A stretch of 64,000 nucleotides of DNA from Oscheius onirici (GCA_932521025.1 OW051471.1:1054001-1118000), one strand, 5' to 3'; shown: positions 47,901-58,990, counted from the stretch's first letter. Numbers and translations are program-made. Notes: a model not told the origin generated them from the sequence alone.

Positions 47901-50900
47901 CACAATTCGAACATCATTGTTCACATTGTTTCGCAGCCTTACTAAAGAGCTAAAATGGATAAAACAATATTGTTTTCTCTCTTTCTGGTCAATGAAAAAT
48001 AGTCATAAACGAATGTTTCGGGCATCAAAACAACAAGTCGGTCAATTTCTTACCAGAAGCTTCAGCGTTTTTTTCTGCTTCAAAGTTCAACTTTTTTAGC
48101 TTTTCCTGATCGTCACCGGTTTTTCCATCTGACTTGCAAGTTGTGCAATTTTTCTTGCTTTACCTCTGAGGTAAGTGGCTCGCTTCAAATCAACGCTGCT
48201 GGTAGGAAATCGGTCAGCGAATTCTAGCTCAAATTGACGTAAGTGAATGCTTGAAAAACAGAACTTTTTTGAACCGAAAATAGTGTAGTAGAAGCCCACT
48301 CTTTGAAGTTTCGAATGTTCTGCAAAGGTGTACTCCTTGACCCGTCCTACAACTTTGCGGAGCATCGGAATCCTCGAAAACCTCATTTTCAGGCTGAAAA
48401 ACGCAATTGCATACTCTTGAAAAAAAAAACTTGCTTCTACGGAAAAAAATAACGACCCTGCTGTCCCCCTGACTTCAGTTTGTTAACAAATTTTAGCTCA
48501 AATTGTTATGTTTAGGACACTTTTGGGGAGGTTCTCCAAAACGAAAAAAAGCCGGACCTGCGTGTAAACCAAAGGAATCTGGATCCAGTCGAACAGAATG
48601 AGTCGGGCAAAACGTCCGCGAAACTGTTCGAGATGACCGAGGAGGGCGCGAAGGGAGTTTCGGAAAATGACACGGTTACCTGCGTATAAACAAGCGGAAT
48701 GGGTATCCAATCATAAATGAAAAGACGGAAGAAATTGTCACGGTACTTCTCCAAGGCATCCAGAAGAACACGAAGCTCGTTGGTATGCGTCAGGGTGCCC
48801 TTTTCGAAGCAGCGAACCATCATCGTCTGCACCCAGTTGATCGGAACGAACCATTTCTGGAAAGCGGAAAATATTTTTGCTTTTTTAGGTTTCATCACAC
48901 ACGAATAAGATCTGCTGGGTCTTTTTGGGGCTAACCACGGGCCTCAAAAAAACGCAATTTCAACGAGGAAGCTATGCGGTATTTCCAGGGGATTCATATG
49001 TAAAAGGAATCGATCATTTTGTAAACTATAAGGGCTTGCCAAATCTTTTTTTTACCAAAGCGCAAGGTGTCCGTCCGTCTGTCGTGTCTTTTGTGTTCAC
49101 TTTAAAACGTTCCACCAAGCATCCAGTGTAGTCGATTCTTAGAAGAAACTGACACGGGCCCGGTGCCCATGCCTAGTTTTGTCTTCTCTGCATCAAAAGG
49201 TTTCAAAGAATGTGCAAATTGACTACACTGCTAGTGACTATACTGCTGCAGTACCTACAGTTTCAAACTACTAACCTTTATACAAATTCATCATTTATAG
49301 AACGAGATGGTTTTTTGAGGGGATCGGGAATTTTGTTAGAAGGTAGAACAACCAAGAGAGGCTCACAAATAGGTTAAAATATGTATTCGCGGTACGCTGC
49401 TGGTTTACAAAAAATAATGCACAGAAAGTTTGTTGTTTATACAGTGCTGAAATCACCTCGATATGCTTCGCTTTTTGTATAAATGCAATCAACTTTTCGT
49501 ACCGTACTTGATCTGTCTCATGTCATTTGCAACGTATAGAGACGAGCCACCAAGCATGTGCGCTGGACCGGACCGGTCTGGTCCGTTTTTCAAAATGGAC
49601 CGCGCCGGTCCGATTCGGTCCGCCCGCCGCCATTCAAAAATTGGACCGGACCGGCCTCAGCCGGTCCGCGCGCACATGCTTGCTAACCACTACTTTATGC
49701 AAAAGTAAGAAAGCAGCCAAAAACGGTCAAAAGTTTTCCATGCAGATTGTTACAGTCGATACATAAATTTTGGAGAGTTCTGCTTGTAATCGATCATTTT
49801 TTGGGGAACGTCTAAAAAAATGCAAAGTGTCTATGCTGTCACAATAATCAAGAAAATGATAATGACTGCTCGTTTGGGCTCATCCCTTATCTGCAACATT
49901 CGTTTCTTTGCTCTCAATAATTTTTTTTTCAAGAACTTTTTTTAGCTTGTTCATGAAGCTCCATAGAAACTGTTTTCCTGTTCGTCCTTCGTCCTTTCTA
50001 CAATACATAATTTTGTCCACAGCTCAGAATAACTTTTCTAGACCCCACTTTTCTCGTGAGAAGACGAGAAACCAACCTGATGCGGGTCAACTTTGACCTC
50101 CACACTTCTAAACATCTGAAGTTCTTCCCTCGTCATTAGACCCGAATCCACTAGATGTTCGTCTGTCGGATAGCGCGTCAGAACTCGCAAAGAGATGCTC
50201 CTCCAGGCCAGTACCGAGGACAGAATTATGTACCGGGCTATTGTTTTCCGGATTATTCGTGTTTCGTTCTGAAAATGTGATAGGGTGAGAAAAAGAGAGG
50301 AGAGACTAACATCGTTGCCCCTAATTAGAGCCGAAACGTTATAGAGAAGATGATCGGGCCAGCTGATCAGTTGACAGCATTCCCACCACCTGAAATGGGT
50401 TTTCTAGTTTTTTTAGCTGGAAAATGGGTTGGTCTCAAATGGCTCTATCTCCCAGACAGGGTACATATGTTGAAACCGCTATAACAATAAGATCTAACAT
50501 CAAACACAAAATAAAACGATTTTTGCCTAATAACCGATACATTACAGTATTCCGGTTCGTACCGTACTTGATTTTTGTATTCAACATATATTTCATGCGA
50601 GACCAGCCACTACTTTTTGCAAAAGTAAGAAAGCCGCCCCAAACGGTCAGAAAATTTCCATGTAGATTGTCACGGTCTCTTGGAGAGTTCTACTTGCAAG
50701 AAAAGAACTGGCAGTGAGTACACGTGTTGAAACCGCTCTATTTGCCTGGACCTATTTTTCAGTTTTTCTATCAGTACCACCTTTATGGCTACAATTTGAA
50801 AAAAAGATTGAGTTTATCGATGTTTTTTTTCGCCGCTGCCGCTTGATACTGTGATATAGTCATCCTAGTTTTGTAAGCACCACTTTTGAAACACAAACGC

Positions 50901-53900
50901 CAACTAAAATTTCTGCTTATCTGGGTACGAAAAAGTGGAAAATTCAGCAGTTGTACTCTGTTCAATAAGCGGAAAGTCTACAGTAACCCGAACGCTCGTC
51001 CCTGGGAAACCCGATGCATGTAAACCATGGGTACTGGTTCCCAGACAAGTTCAAAAATCCACCTCACAGTTCGCCGAGTTCGGCACTTTAAAGGACAGCT
51101 CGTTGCAATCGAGCGCGGGAGGACAAAATTTCATCTAAATTCATATTGCCACCAAATTTTATGAGCGCGAAATGAAAAAAATTGAAATTTTGGCTTGAAA
51201 ACTACGAAAACCTTGGCGCAACGAGTTCTCAGCAACCAGGCTGTTTTTTTGATCTTGTTCGGTCTCATTTTGACGGCCGCATCGAGTTCTACAATAATGA
51301 ATGTTTTTTACAAAAATCACAGAATAAAATAGCTGGGAAAAACGGTATTTTCTATTTTTCACTGCGATTACATGAGCAAAGTTTAAGTGCCACTATCCAT
51401 TATTGTAGTTTCGCCTACACTCTTTCGAATGGAACCACCTACAAGAAAAATGAGCGAGTAGTTTTCTCAGGAACGTTGCGCCAAGTTTCAACTGAAAATG
51501 GCTTGAACGGGTCCCGTCACGAAGTCGATTTGTCCAACGTTTCAAAAGCGCGGCAAGCTGCGACCTGTTGAATTGAAATGAATGGGTCTCGCCAGGGAAG
51601 ATTATTTTAGTTACTGTAGGCATTCGCTGTTCAAGCTAAACATATTGATTTTCCATCAAAAAAAAACCTACATATAGCTCTAGCTTGAAACAAAAAAGGT
51701 TCTTTGATCACTATGAAATTTTGCTTCGATGCCATTGTCCGACGAGCCATCGTAAGTTTTCACTTCTAGGCGACTATAACTAACTTTTGAAGAAAAAAAT
51801 AACTAAAGGTTTGGCATACTCGGCGTCGACAAATTGGAAATTGCAAAATTTTTGCACTCTAGTTGAAATAATAATTCGTTTTCTACCAAAGAAACCTATA
51901 TATAGCGAGTGCCAACATTTCACCTTACATACTTTTCGTTACGCGAAGTTGCGTACGAAAAATACAGTAAAATAGCTTGGCCGCGCGTGCGCAATTTCTC
52001 GCCAAATAAAAATACGTAAGGTGAAGATTTAGTTCGAAATAAAAAATTCCCTAAAAGAAGATTTGCTGGTCGTTCCAACAACCTTTTTTTACCACTATGG
52101 GACAGTCCATCAGAAGCTTCTGGGTCAACTATACCAAACTTTGAAAAAAAAAAAAGCTCACAGACTCACCTCCCCACAATCATGGCCACATAGAATCCTA
52201 ACAAGAAGGTCAGCGGAATTTCTTTCGTCCAATTATCGAAGAGAACTATATACTTCATGAATTCAGATTGCTGCTCCGTCGTCATGTAAAACCTGAAAAA
52301 GTGTTTCGGGTTGGATTTTTCAAATTAGGATAGGTATACGTAAACTGCGAATAAAAGTAAAGGGAAATTTATAGCTTTTGTAAATCAAACATTTGTTCAA
52401 GAAATTTGCTTTTTTTTGCCCCCGGAAAAGTGCAAAAACAGCTAATCTTTAAAGGGACAGTCCCGTTGTGTGCGAACATGCCCGCAGGGGAAATCAGGCA
52501 ACTTCGTGGCGGGACCCACAGCAAATTTCATTTTTGCGTTTTCCTCGTTCTACACTAGTTTTTTTGATTTTTACGTGCTTTTAATCAATTTCTCGTGGAA
52601 CGCTAAAATTGGAGGAAAAATGATGGAAATAGGTGAAAATTACGTTTTTGACCAAAAAAGGCTTGTTTTGTCTTTTCCGTCATTTTTCCACCAAATTTGA
52701 CGTTCCACCACTCATTTTAGGGGTAAAATTTGACGGTGGAGCATTGAGCTTCGAACCGTTTTCCTATTGAGGCCCTCATATTTCGATTCTTCGAAGTCGG
52801 AATCGAAGTAATATCAAAAAAGTTCCTAGCGTTTTTCTGATCTCTTCCACCGGCAGCTGCATCTTACCATCAAACCAAGGAACGTAAGGACGGTGAAGTT
52901 CGCTCATTTTCAGGACAAAAAGTGAATAGAGTGAACGTAAAAGGTAAAATCGATAATCGATAAAGTAACGAAGCGTGCTTTCGTTCACCTCGTAAAGTTA
53001 GTCTCAAAGAACTGCCTACTGTAAGAACTGAAGCAAATGTACACTGTCCATTTTGAGAATGAAGAAACGCTTTTTGAAGTTTGAGATCTTCAGTTGTAGC
53101 TAGTTGTAGCTTTTCGTCTCTTCTACAAGATTGTAGAACGTGAAAACTCTTGGAAATGAGTTCTAACACTCGAAAACCAAAAAATGAATGAGCCCTCATT
53201 TTGGCCAGACTAAGGAAAAACGCGCTGGGTATCAGCGCAGAGCATTAGGTAACCGTAAAGCAAAAATTAGTATGCTCTTTTTACTCTAAAAACTACTAGC
53301 TCCTTTTCTGAATGATTTGGGTTGAAAAACCGAGGTGGTCTCTTTTGTAAAAAAAAAAGGCGTAAAAAGTTACCCCTAGAAACCTATTTTCAAGCAATTT
53401 AGTCGAAGAACAAAAAAGTTAGCCGAAATGTTCTGTTTCCAAAACGTCCGGCGTCCGCCGTCCTGTGTACGCAAATCGATAAACACAAAATTTCATGCTT
53501 TTGGTATTTTTTACTATTTTTACTGCCATTTTTTTTGTTCCGGTTGTTCCGGGTTTTTTATGTTTCTGTTGTTCCACGACTCGGGTTCGGTCCCACTCTG
53601 CTGCAAACCTTTTTGCTAAAGTTTTTTGAGTAGAAAATGAGTGACTGTAAACCCGCACTGGAATCTTTTTCTGAACGCAATAGGGATTTTCCCGCTATTT
53701 TGCGAAAGAACAAAAGTTGTTATTTTTAGTCAAGCCATGTTGATAAGGCAAAGTGCGGCACTTTTAGGTACACGGGAGCATAGTAGTTTTCTTCTTTGCC
53801 AGATCCATTAACTTCTCGTACTGTACAGTGGCACTGGGTCTATGTAGGTTTTTCAAATTGCTTAATAAAACTTCCTTCTGATCAGATAGGTGGCGAAAGG

Positions 53901-54967
53901 TGGGGACTTATGTCGTAACTAAGAACAACACTCCTAAAAGCTTTGTAAGATATCCTATCCAAGTATCACACTCATTCAGACAGGTCCTGGTCTTGATCCA
54001 GTCTTTCTGGTGCGATACGGTCCGGTAAAAGTGAGACCGAACAGCGACCGATCGCCACCACTTTTTGCTAGTGTATAGAGGATTACTATGCGTAAATTCT
54101 ATAAATTTTTGACAAAAAGGGAACAATCTGGACAAAAAGCAACTGGACAAAAAGTGAACAATAGCTCTTACAAAAGTCAAATTCTCGTCTTTTCTCATAG
54201 GATCACTGTTTTATCGTCTGTTCCAGAAACTGTGGAAGAGTGAAGAAGAAACTCAGGAAGAGTACGTCGAGTTAGGTATAAAAGTTAGAGAACACCGTAT
54301 TAATTGCTAGAGAATCCAGTTGTTTTTCTTTGGTTTTTCAGTCTACTCCTTGTATCAGATAGCAACTAGTTCCATTTGCTACCAAATATGAAAAACAGCG
54401 GGAAAATATCCTGAACTGGACTTTCATCCTAAACTTCTTCCAAAACAGCCCAAGATATTGTTCTATTTTTGTTCAGTTGCGTAGTTTAAAGTATTGTTCT
54501 CTTTTTGTCCGGTTGAATTCAGCAAAACAAGGGGCAAAGACAAATCCGTTTTTCTTCAAAGAATCCACTTTTTCACAAATCCAGATTGATAAAAGTCTCT
54601 AGTACTTTCTCCAAAAAGCTTTCCAACTCGAGTCAAATGTTAAAAAAATGTGTTTAGTTGCTTCTACAGATTCTTCTCTTATAGTTAGAAACAACGTTAG
54701 AGTTGATGTATGAACTGCTCAAACGATCACGAAAATTTGTTGAAGCCCTTGTTTTTTGTGTTTGATGGTAAAATAGTGACTTTTGCTAGAAAACGGTATT
54801 TTACGAGAAAATATCTTTAATTGCAAATCACAAACCCACCTATACACCATGTTGATAAGATAATAGCAAACAAGAAAGACGAGTAAATGCCTCCAGATGG
54901 CCTTCCAAAGAGATCCTTTCCATCGGAGGAGGAGTTTTACAAACGTGTCCGAGTAGCTTATCGTCAT
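41962..54967 (-). CDS. Bestrophin-family chloride channel
   Basis: Core exons 54967-54840, 52292-52170, 50389-50311, 50268-50077, 48856-48680, 46826-46735, 46687-46552 and 46507-46430 join in phase and give 335 codons. The N-terminus is [20 protein letters not shown]. The pore neck is [19 protein letters not shown] with Ile68, Phe72 and Phe76 matching the conserved neck residues. Further family motifs are [57 protein letters not shown] and the calcium-clasp region [10 protein letters not shown] (acidic residues 294-297; the first acidic position is Ala). The protein should form a plasma-membrane anion channel. Two further exons, 42526-42407 ([19 protein letters not shown]) and 42078-41962 (stop at 41962), fit in phase as a C-terminal tail of about 78 residues. 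That link across a 3.9 kb repeat-filled intron is inferred. A partial copy of exon 5 lies in intron 5. Confidence 0.88.
42900..43233 (+). CDS. Candidate exon inside a bestrophin intron, unrecognised
   Basis: Part of a 186-codon plus-strand frame. After TTTATTTTAG at 42934 it reads [29 protein letters not shown], then [20 protein letters not shown] and [14 protein letters not shown] before a GTACG donor at 43220. The leucine-rich start resembles F-box-associated repeats, but this is not secure. No partner exons were found. Confidence 0.3.
43844..44304. mobile_element. Foldback element with two opposed tRNA-like promoters
   Basis: The arms 43844-44015 and 44134-44304 are about 171 bases each and close inverted copies, separated by 118 bases. 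Outer ends read CGATTTTTGACCTTGGGATC and its complement. Each arm carries an A box and a B box: plus arm TGGCGCAGTGG at 43888-43898 and GGTTCGAATCC at 43928-43938. The minus arm has TTGCGCAGTGG and GGTTCGAATCC at 44250-44260 and 44210-44220. The two promoters face each other, so Pol III transcription from both would give complementary RNAs. Short mirrored frames on both strands come from the symmetry. Confidence 0.8.
44415..45280 (+). repeat. Long dispersed repeat, left part of copy 1, with tRNA-like B box
   Basis: The block starting CGTAAAAAGTTACCCCTAGA (44415-44530) is repeated at 53368-53470. The block around GGGTTTGATCCC and TTTTTGCTAAATTGTTTTGAG (44700-44770) is repeated at 53575-53640 and 38755-38820. 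The block near 45100-45280 (CCAGTCT...GTATAGGGGACCACTA) is repeated at 53995-54110. The three blocks keep the same order in both long copies, so it is one element or one duplicated segment. Confidence 0.65.
45286..45967. mobile_element. Miniature element with about 180-base terminal inverted repeats
   Basis: The left arm, 45286-45470, begins ATCTGGATTTGTGAAAAAGT and contains GACAAAAAGTGAACAATA twice. The right arm, 45770-45967, is its near-complete inverse. The interior is about 300 bases. A decayed copy with the same right end (TTTTTCACAAATCCAGAT) ends at about 54588. It lacks a transposase frame and sits in a bestrophin intron. Confidence 0.75.
47417..47788. mobile_element. Miniature element with 38-base terminal inverted repeats
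   Basis: The left end GTTGCAGTTGAAATTGACCG continues GCCGTTGATATTGACCGG, and the right end is its inverse with one difference. Length 372 bases, AT-rich interior, no frame. It lies in bestrophin intron 5. Confidence 0.85.
48558..48663 (-). pseudogene. Partial tandem copy of bestrophin exon 5
   Basis: Directly after the donor of exon 5 lies a second, shorter copy of its 3' half: [19 protein letters not shown] then [15 protein letters not shown], against [19 protein letters not shown] then [15 protein letters not shown] in exon 5. It ends at an intact CAG|GT donor and has no stop in the homologous frame. It lacks the 5' half of the exon and any in-phase acceptor. The distance between the two donors is 122 bases, so using the second donor would shift the frame. 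Confidence 0.75.
49551..49682. mobile_element. GC-rich palindromic miniature element
   Basis: The termini CAAGCATGTGCGC and GCGCACATGCTTG are exact inverses. The interior is filled with GGACCGG/CCGGTCC. It is inserted in a repeat (49495-49765) whose second copy at 50555-50705 lacks it, which gives a natural empty site. Confidence 0.8.
50555..50705 (+). repeat. Repeat copy without the GC-rich insertion
   Basis: It shares TTCGTACCGTACTTGAT, TGCAAAAGTAAGAAAGC and TTGGAGAGTTCT with 49495-49765. Where that copy has the 132-base GC-rich element, this one reads straight through (GACCAGCCACTAC). It lies upstream of bestrophin exon 3, in intron 2. Confidence 0.75.
51915..52036 (-). repeat. Dispersed repeat, second copy of 10425-10545
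   Basis: The reverse complement matches the 10 kb copy across about 120 bases, including AATCTTCACCTTACGTATTT, GCGAGAAA and TTTTTCGTACGCAACTTCGC. It lies in bestrophin intron 2. Confidence 0.7.
52449..52745. mobile_element. TTAA-flanked miniature element, copy 2 (right end missing)
   Basis: It begins TTAAAGGGACAGTC and follows copy 1 (28448-28773) through GGGAAATCAGGCAACTTCG and the internal inverted repeat. Similarity stops before the right terminus at about 52745. It lies in the first bestrophin intron. Confidence 0.75.
53368..54590 (+). repeat. Long dispersed repeat, copy 2 (decayed)
   Basis: The same blocks in the same order as 44415-45967: CGTAAAAAGTTACCCCTAGA, GGGTTCGGTCCC with TTTTTGCTAAA, GTGTATAGAGGATTACTA, GACAAAAAGTGAACAATA, and the end TTTTTCACAAATCCAGAT. 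It lies in the first bestrophin intron. Confidence 0.65.
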
Positions 54968-54969
54968 TT

Positions 54970-56700
54970 TCTTGTCTGAAATTGTGTTTTTACAGAGCTT
55001 TTGAGTAAAAAAGGAGGTAAAACAGAGGTTTATGGGTATGAAAATGGGTCCGTGGTCCGGAAACGATCAAACGAGCGCATAATGCATCGGTCTCACGGGA
55101 ATAGGCAGTTAGCAGGGGCAAAAAAGAGTAGTGCTTAGGGTAAGGAAAACAAGTACAAATAAAACGGGAGAAAATATATGTCTGAGGAAACTGTACGGTA
55201 CAAGTTTTCTCTCTGAATTGGCTGCTTATTATCTTGAAATGGTATAAGTAAGACATTTGATCGTGGTAAAAGAGGTTCGATTTATTCAGTACGCAATTTC
55301 GCCTCACTCGCGTTTTATTACTCACTTTTTTACGATTTCTAACTGTTTTTATCAAATAAATTATAATTTTTTGAATAACTTTTGTTAACAGCAACATTAC
55401 AACAGACCAATGTCGTCCATTCGGCTTTCCTTATATAACTAGGAGATGTGAAACATTCTGCACGATCAGTCGCGATATTTTAGGAGTTTTGGGCACACTG
55501 AACTGTGTTTACCGACTTCAAAAAACTGTTTCATGATTGCCATTTATATTCTGTTAGGGCCTTCCGTTTGGTGAGTTTTTCGTACAGCTGTTCTCAAAAT
55601 TCAATACAGGTGTTTTCTCCCATGAAATCAGAGAAAAGTTTCGTAGACCAGCTGTAAATCTTTAGGAAATCGGACTTTCAGTCGATTTCATCTTCCGCAC
55701 ACAAACATTTGCTGCCTCCCAGCACACCTCTGACAACATTTTTGACCGAAGGAACTGCTTTCCAACTCCAGAAAAAAAGGTTTCACGAAAGTCTCTAAAC
55801 TGTTTTTTGCAGTGTTTTTGCAATTTTTGCGTTTCGAGGTTGAAGTTATCCAAAACTAAAATAAGAGCGCTTCAGAACTTTTGCCCCAAAATTGTTCCGC
55901 AAAAAACTAATGCGAAACGTCAAATCCATAAATAGTTCGCTCTTCCAAGGGTTCAAGAAATGTTTCACAGTTTGCACATAAGTCTAACTGAGTCGTCTCT
56001 TTGCTCCGTTGTTCTTTTGTTTTCGCGAAGACACAATAAAAACCTGCCAGAGAAAGTTCCATTCACTCAAATTTTGCGCGACGAATGAACACCGTTTTTT
56101 TCAACAAATGCTTCAAGATTATCCCACAAGAGCAACGTTCTTCTTGCTTCAAACCCTTTCTTCCATTCACTTTTTTTCAAAAATTTTGCAAACTTTGTCT
56201 TTAGGAGCCGTTTTTTGGGCATACCTTCCAGACAACGTAACTTTGAACTCGAGAGTCGCTGACTTTCCCGATTTACAAAAAAAAAGTTTCACGGAACTAT
56301 TAGTACAATTTGAGAACTCGAGCTAGCAATGCAGGAGTGCTTTTCGTTCCAAAAATCAATTTTCACAGGTCAAGAAATCCAAAAATTGCACCCAGAAATC
56401 AATGTGTCTCCAGATTTTCTAAAGATCCACTTCATTTCGCGCTCCCGGAGCACAGGTGTTGTGTCGAAAGAGAGAACTTCCGCACTGGCGAGAGAGAGAG
56501 AGGCAGCTCATTTTTTACGACCTGGTGTATAGGCTAAGAATAGATCAAAGCAGGTGCTTGGATCTCTCTCGAAGAAAAAAGTAAATCGGGACCCTCGGCG
56601 GGAGAGGAGCCAATTAGAGAGCCCGTTGACAGCACGAATTTGACACTTGATGATCGGGGAAGAGGAGATGACAGATGGCAGGGGTTTTGACCTGAAAATC
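54970..56700. other. Upstream region of bestrophin; no gene supported
   Basis: Open frames at 54990-55397 (minus) and 56009-56326 (plus) lack exon borders and motifs. The bestrophin promoter is expected at the left edge. Confidence 0.35.
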
Positions 56701-56702
56701 GG

Positions 56703-56984
56703 CATGTATGTTAAAGGGGCCGAAAAATGGGGGCCGGCCCCCGGCTCGGCCCCCACAGCGTGGCCAAGTGGTTAACGTGCAAGACTGTGGCGCGCACGGA
56801 CCAGATTCGATTCCCGCATATGTTTACAGTTTTTGCTATTGTATATTAAGTATATATACATCACTTCAGATCTTTTTTTGCTGCTTCTATACTGCTCGTG
56901 CAACTCGTTTTTTTCTTAAATTTGAGGCATTTTCATAATTTGAGCGGGGACCGGGCCGCCCCGGCCCCGCGTTTTAACATACAT
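56703..56984 (+). mobile_element. Inverted-repeat element carrying a tRNA-like promoter
   Basis: The termini CATGTATGTTAAA and TTTAACATACATG are exact inverses, followed inward by GC-rich GGGGCCG-type sequence. Inside are an A box, TGGCCAAGTGG (56761-56771), and a B box, GATTCGATTCC (56804-56814), spaced as in Pol III type 2 promoters. The tRNA-like part resembles Leu/Ser tRNAs at the 5' end (GGCCAAGTGGTTAA). Length 282 bases. It may be a SINE carried inside a DNA element or an element that acquired tRNA sequence. Confidence 0.65.
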
Positions 56985-57199
56985 GAAAATCGAAAAAAAA
57001 ATGCAGGCACGCATAATGGTGAAAACTCGTTTGTTTCGGATTTTCCATATAGGTAACAACTTTATGTTGTTCTGTTATGCACCGGTCTGACATGAGCAGT
57101 TATATTTTGTTGACTAATCAAAATTCCGAGCTGTTTCGGGTTTTTTTTTACTATAAATTTAGTGGTCTGGACTTGCTGACAGATCAGTAGAGATGTTAA

Positions 57200-57900
57200 T
57201 GGGGCAATCTCATTGTGTGTGAACGTGTGATCAGGGGGAAATCAGACAACTTCGTGGAGGGAACAACGACAAAGTTTCGTTTTTGCAGTTTTAGGTTTTT
57301 CACTCGTTTTTTTTCGATTTTTACTTGTTTTAAACGATTTTTCGTCAAAAATTACATCTAAAATGAGAGGGTGGAAAATTGACGGAAATAAGCGAAAATA
57401 CCAGGGTAATCAAGTGGATAGGATGGCAGTCTATGAAGAAAGCGATCGCAAGTTCAATCCCGGGTGGTAGTACACGAAGGTAGTCTACCCTGGCATCTCT
57501 CGCCAGCCTAGCCTGTCCAGCGGATACCGTAGCTTGAGCAACCCTGATCATTCAACGCGCTCATCATCACTCCAAGACCCCTCTACTCTTTGGATGTGAT
57601 CTCGGTTAGGTGAACTACTTTGAATATCGAATAAATAGTTTTTTTTAAATAAGCGAAAATAACGTATTTTAGGCCAAAGAGTGTTTTTTTTTGTCTATTT
57701 CTTTCATTTTTCCACTATTTTTAGCGTTCTACCACTTGTTTTAGGGGTAGCTTTCGACGACAAATCGATTAAAACAAGAAAAATTCAAAAAAAATGAGCA
57801 TAGAAGGAGTAAAACGCGGAAATTCAATATTTGAGCTGTTAAGGTTTGAATGCGCGGGTATTCCAGATTGTTCCTATCTGTATATAATGAGACTGTTCCT
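57200..57900. mobile_element. TTAA-flanked miniature element, copy 3, interrupted
   Basis: TTAA lies at 57196-57199 and 57901-57904. The left end GGGGCAATCTCATTGTG and the right end ATAATGAGACTGTTCC match the family at 28448-28773. It is split by a SINE at 57401-57646, so the family is older than that SINE insertion. Confidence 0.75.
57401..57646 (+). mobile_element. tRNA-derived SINE with 15-base target duplication
   Basis: The 246-base body starts CCAGGGTAATCAAGTGGAT (A-box-like) and has a B box in AAGTTCAATCCCGGG near 57450. It ends GAATATCGAATAAATAG and a T run. The flanks AAATAAGCGAAAATA at 57386-57400 and 57647-57661 are identical, as expected for target-primed insertion. Copies 1 and 2 of the host element lack the insertion. 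The tail suggests mobilisation by a LINE, possibly RTE; the link to the fragment at 37128-37815 is only a guess. Confidence 0.8.
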
Positions 57901-57909
57901 TTAATTCAC

Positions 57910-58990
57910 AAAAGAAGAAACAAATGACCGGCAGCCTGTTTCTGTTCATAGAAGAGGGAAAAGTTGACAATAAAATAATAAATAAAATGCGTTTCAGAGC
58001 ACTGTTGAAGAGAAACTACTGGTCCTATAACCCTCTCTTTTGTATCGAAATGAAAAAAAAGTGAAGGATTTCCGGTTTTCAATTAAAGTCATTCACAGTT
58101 TATCTGAGAATGGGCACAGTAAAGTAGAAATTGTCCGAAATTTTATGCCTTTATGGTAACAAATCTATTCTTTGTAAGGGGAAAAACGCTGTTGAGAGAA
58201 ACCGAGAAAAACTTTCGCCTATTGCATAAAGTTGCTTGCTTCAATAAACGGTGGCCTCTTTATGGAGCATCTTACTCCAAGAAATAACATGGTACCGCCC
58301 CTAGTTCCTCTGTCATGTTTGCAGTTTTTAGGATGCCGTGGACTTCATCTAGCAAGTTTCATAGTTAGGAGAGTACGGAGTTACAAGCTGAACGAGAAAC
58401 TCAGCATCATGTCTAGACAAACTGAAAAAAGCATCTGGCAGTAACAGATATGCACCCTCGTGAAAAATTATCAGATCAGAGAAAAACTGTCTAGCCGGTA
58501 TGAACGGAAAGACTAGAAAATTATGAACCATTCTTGAAAAAATGGAAAAAATGAAGAAAAAGGAGACTAGTGTTTCGCCTCTCACGTTTTGTGCTGAGAA
58601 GCAACCCTTTAGCAGTTGTGGAGCCTGTTGCCTTGTTACACCAGAGGGAGTCTCTCTTCCTGGGCCTCTCGCTCAGCGCTCTTGTTCGTACGTCATCGTC
58701 ACCGCCACTATAAATCAAATGAGTTCGGGGCCAACTGGCCCCGCTGGCTCTCTATATCTCTCGTGCCAATTGTGTGCAAATGTTGATCCCCTTTTACACA
58801 ACAAAAGGAGACACACTTGGAGACGGGCTGTGACAGGTGCTTATCGTCCTTTTGGTCACTCTCATCGTCTCTATTAATCTGGGTTCCACTTTGCCACCAA
58901 ATCGGCTCCCGAAACCTGAAAAACGTGGCGTTACGAACACTGTAAAGAGACTATGGAAGGGGAGATAATTTGCAGCCGGCGAAAAAGACG
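57910..58990. other. No gene supported
   Basis: A 111-codon plus-strand frame at 58542-58877 has a mixed, Cys-rich composition but no splice sites, signal or family motif, and is not called. Confidence 0.3.

Noticed and set aside
51182-51571. 129-codon plus-strand frame in bestrophin intron 2
   Set aside because: No splice sites, promoter-like features or recognised family. Average composition for chance frames in this window.
58542-58877. 111-codon plus-strand frame with GPTGPAG
   Set aside because: The collagen-like motif occurs once only. No repeat of Gly-X-Y and no exon context.
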